Shown: positions 14,592 to 16,051 of the stretch, piece after piece | Layout: each line of letters opens with the position of its first letter | Position numbering within the stretch: the first letter of the stretch is position 1 | NCBI GenBank assembly: GCA_013362835.1 | Contig: JABFVJ010000160.1 | Location: 1-16,051, forward strand | Length of the DNA: 16,051 bases | Source: Nonomuraea sp. | GTDB taxonomy: Bacteria > Actinomycetota > Actinomycetes > Streptosporangiales > Streptosporangiaceae | Direction: 5' to 3' | The notes under the pieces: model-generated | What the model was told of the DNA's origin: nothing | Databases searched by the model: none | What the model saw: the letters and a program-made list of their open reading frames with translations, nothing else | Position numbers and translations under genes: made by a program

Positions 14592-16051
14592 CTAGCTCCC
14601 GGCGAGGGCGGGCTGGGCGGCCAGGACGGCTGCGGGCAGGGAGACCATGGCCGTCAGCCCGCCGTACGGCGAGGGCGCCAGGGTGACCTTGATGTCGTGC
14701 CTGGCGGCCAGCCTGCCCACCACGAACAGGCCCAGCCGGTCGCTCTGCGCCAGGTCGAACTCGGGCATCTCGGCCAGCCGGTCGTTGAGCTGGTCGAGCT
14801 CGGCCCGGGGCAGCCCGAGGCCGCGGTCCTCGATCTCGATCATCAGCCCATGAGGGGTGCTCGTGCTGCGCACGTCCACCCTGGTCTGCGGGGGTGAGAA
14901 GAGGGTCGCGTTCTCGACCAGCTCGGCGAGCAGGTGGGCGACGTCCGTGACGGCCGAGCCGAGCAGGGCGGCGGGCGGTGGCGGGAAGACCTCGACCCGC
15001 TCGTACTCCTCGACCTCGGCGACGGCGGCGCGCAGCACGTCGAGGATCGGCACCGGGTTGCGCCAGCCGCGTCCGGGCGCCTGGTCCGACAGGATGATCA
15101 GGCTCTCGGCGTGCCGGCGCATGCGGGTGGTGAGGTGGTCGAGCTTGAACAGGTCGGCCAGGATCTCGGGCTCCTCGGTCGCCCGCTCCATGCCGTCGAG
15201 CTGCAGCAGCTGCCGGTGCAGCAGCGACTGGTTGCGCCTGGCCAGGTTGACGAAGACCTGGCTGACGCCGTGCCGCATCCTGGCCTGGTCGACGGCGGCC
15301 TCGACGGCCGTGGACTGCACGCGGTTGAAGGCCCTGACGATGTCGGCCACCTCGGAGGTCTCCGTCCTGACCTCCAGCGGCGCGACCTCGGCCTTCGTGG
15401 GCGGGTGCGTGTTCGTACGCAGCCGCTCGACCAGGCCGGACAGCCGTACCTCGGCGAGTTCGGTGGCCGCGTCGCGCAGCGCGGCGAGCTCGCGGACCAG
15501 GCGCTTGCGGAAGCGCAGCGACAGGCCGACCGAGGCGAGCACCGCCAGCAGGCCCAGGCCGCCGGCCACGCCGATCTTGACGAGCATGCCGGCCGCGGTC
15601 GGCTCGACCCTGGACACGATGCCCGCCACGACCTTGGTCTGGTTGCGGTCGAGCGCGGCCCACAGGTTCTGGCCGTCGATCTGCCAGGTGGCGGCCGCCG
15701 CGGGCAGGCCGTTCATCGCGGCCTGGCCCCTGATGGCGTCCTCGGCGTCAAGGAACTCCTGGTAGACGGGCGCGCCGATCAGCTGCTCGTACGGGCCGCG
15801 CAGCCCGCTGTCCAGGTGGGAGAGCGCCTGCGCGTAGAGCAGCCGCCTGGTCGCCACCATCCCGGTGAACGCCTCGCGCTCGGCGGGCGCGACGCGTCCC
15901 CTGGCCAGCACGACGACGATCAGGGCCCGCTCGCGCGAGAGCAGGTCCTTGGACTCGCCCAGCATGGCGACGGCCCTGGCCTGCTGGTACAGCGACATGT
16001 CGGGCACCAGCACCATGGCGTCGTACAGGCGGAAGGAGGCGTCCACGATCT
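14592..16051 (-). CDS. NIT/HAMP-type sensor histidine kinase (partial, N-terminus beyond window)
   Basis: About 485 residues are visible; the frame continues past 16051. Counting from the GTG codon at 16044-16046, residues 1-145 look like the helical extracellular NIT sensor domain of nitrate/sulfonate-type kinases. They are followed by a membrane segment (153-176), a HAMP linker (~177-250), a dimerisation helix with candidate phospho-acceptor H304 (LDHLTTRMRRHAES), and HATPase_c with N-box N379 (AELVENATLFSPP), D407 (EDRGLGL) and LGLFVVGRLA (438-447). This is the actinobacterial type related to CvnA of conservons. In conservons cvnB (roadblock), cvnC and cvnD follow directly; here the gene ends against a convergent gene, so that partner set is absent at this end. 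Its partners are not visible. Confidence 0.88.
   Translation of the reverse strand, partial: IVDASFRLYDAMVLVPDMSLYQQARAVAMLGESKDLLSRERALIVVVLARGRVAPAEREAFTGMVATRRLLYAQALSHLDSGLRGPYEQLIGAPVYQEFLDAEDAIRGQAAMNGLPAAAATWQIDGQNLWAALDRNQTKVVAGIVSRVEPTAAGMLVKIGVAGGLGLLAVLASVGLSLRFRKRLVRELAALRDAATELAEVRLSGLVERLRTNTHPPTKAEVAPLEVRTETSEVADIVRAFNRVQSTAVEAAVDQARMRHGVSQVFVNLARRNQSLLHRQLLQLDGMERATEEPEILADLFKLDHLTTRMRRHAESLIILSDQAPGRGWRNPVPILDVLRAAVAEVEEYERVEVFPPPPAALLGSAVTDVAHLLAELVENATLFSPPQTRVDVRSTSTPHGLMIEIEDRGLGLPRAELDQLNDRLAEMPEFDLAQSDRLGLFVVGRLAARHDIKVTLAPSPYGGLTAMVSLPAAVLAAQPALAGS

Overview
The window is very GC-rich, with G/C-biased third codon positions, GTG/TTG starts and purine-rich ribosome sites. 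It encodes a SpoIIE-type phosphatase, a NIT-type sensor kinase and an OsaAB-like signalling pair. Together these point to a filamentous actinomycete. A Streptosporangiales member (Nonomuraea or Streptosporangium type) is my guess from gene flavour; the genus cannot be proven from this window. No tRNA, rRNA, CRISPR array or insertion sequence was seen.

Layout. (1) 1-66 is the last 21 codons of a plus-strand gene. It is followed by a decayed ~28-bp tandem repeat and a perfect 15-bp hairpin that probably ends transcription from both sides. (2) 240-5066, minus strand, is a two-gene signalling operon: a very long soluble poly-HAMP hybrid histidine kinase (OsaA type) and a receiver/coiled-coil response regulator (OsaB type), separated by only 3 nt. 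(3) 5187-6731, plus strand, is a divergent GAF-PP2C phosphatase whose N-terminus looks like a worn-out anti-sigma kinase domain. (4) 6732-12430 holds four minus-strand genes, in transcription order: a short divergent Rho factor, an RlmA-family 23S rRNA methyltransferase, an S9-family protein that has lost its catalytic Ser and His, and an APC-family amino acid permease. (5) 12810-14591, plus strand, is a 47-aa zinc-ribbon microprotein, a metallo-beta-lactamase-fold hydrolase 9 nt behind it, and a secreted beta-propeller protein. (6) 14592-16051, minus strand, is the C-terminal part of a NIT/HAMP sensor histidine kinase that runs off the right edge.

How the genes may work together. The kinase, response regulator and phosphatase form one sensory locus resembling the osaA/osaB/osaC osmoadaptation locus of Streptomyces coelicolor. 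A cytoplasmic HAMP array would sense the cue and phosphorelay would pass to the stand-alone regulator. The PP2C protein would feed a sigma-B-like partner-switch. The Rho paralogue and the RlmA-type methyltransferase are neighbours; each belongs to a family connected with an antibiotic (bicyclomycin, tylosin-type macrolides), so a resistance or accessory role is possible but unproven. The inactive S9 protein next to a permease suggests a binding or sensing role rather than proteolysis.

Most notable points: the ABAB super-repeat in the HAMP array, the doubly inactivated S9 peptidase, the Rho with altered RNA-binding and catalytic-loop residues, the paired palindromes ahead of the zinc-ribbon gene, and two convergent gene pairs whose stop codons abut with no intergenic base.
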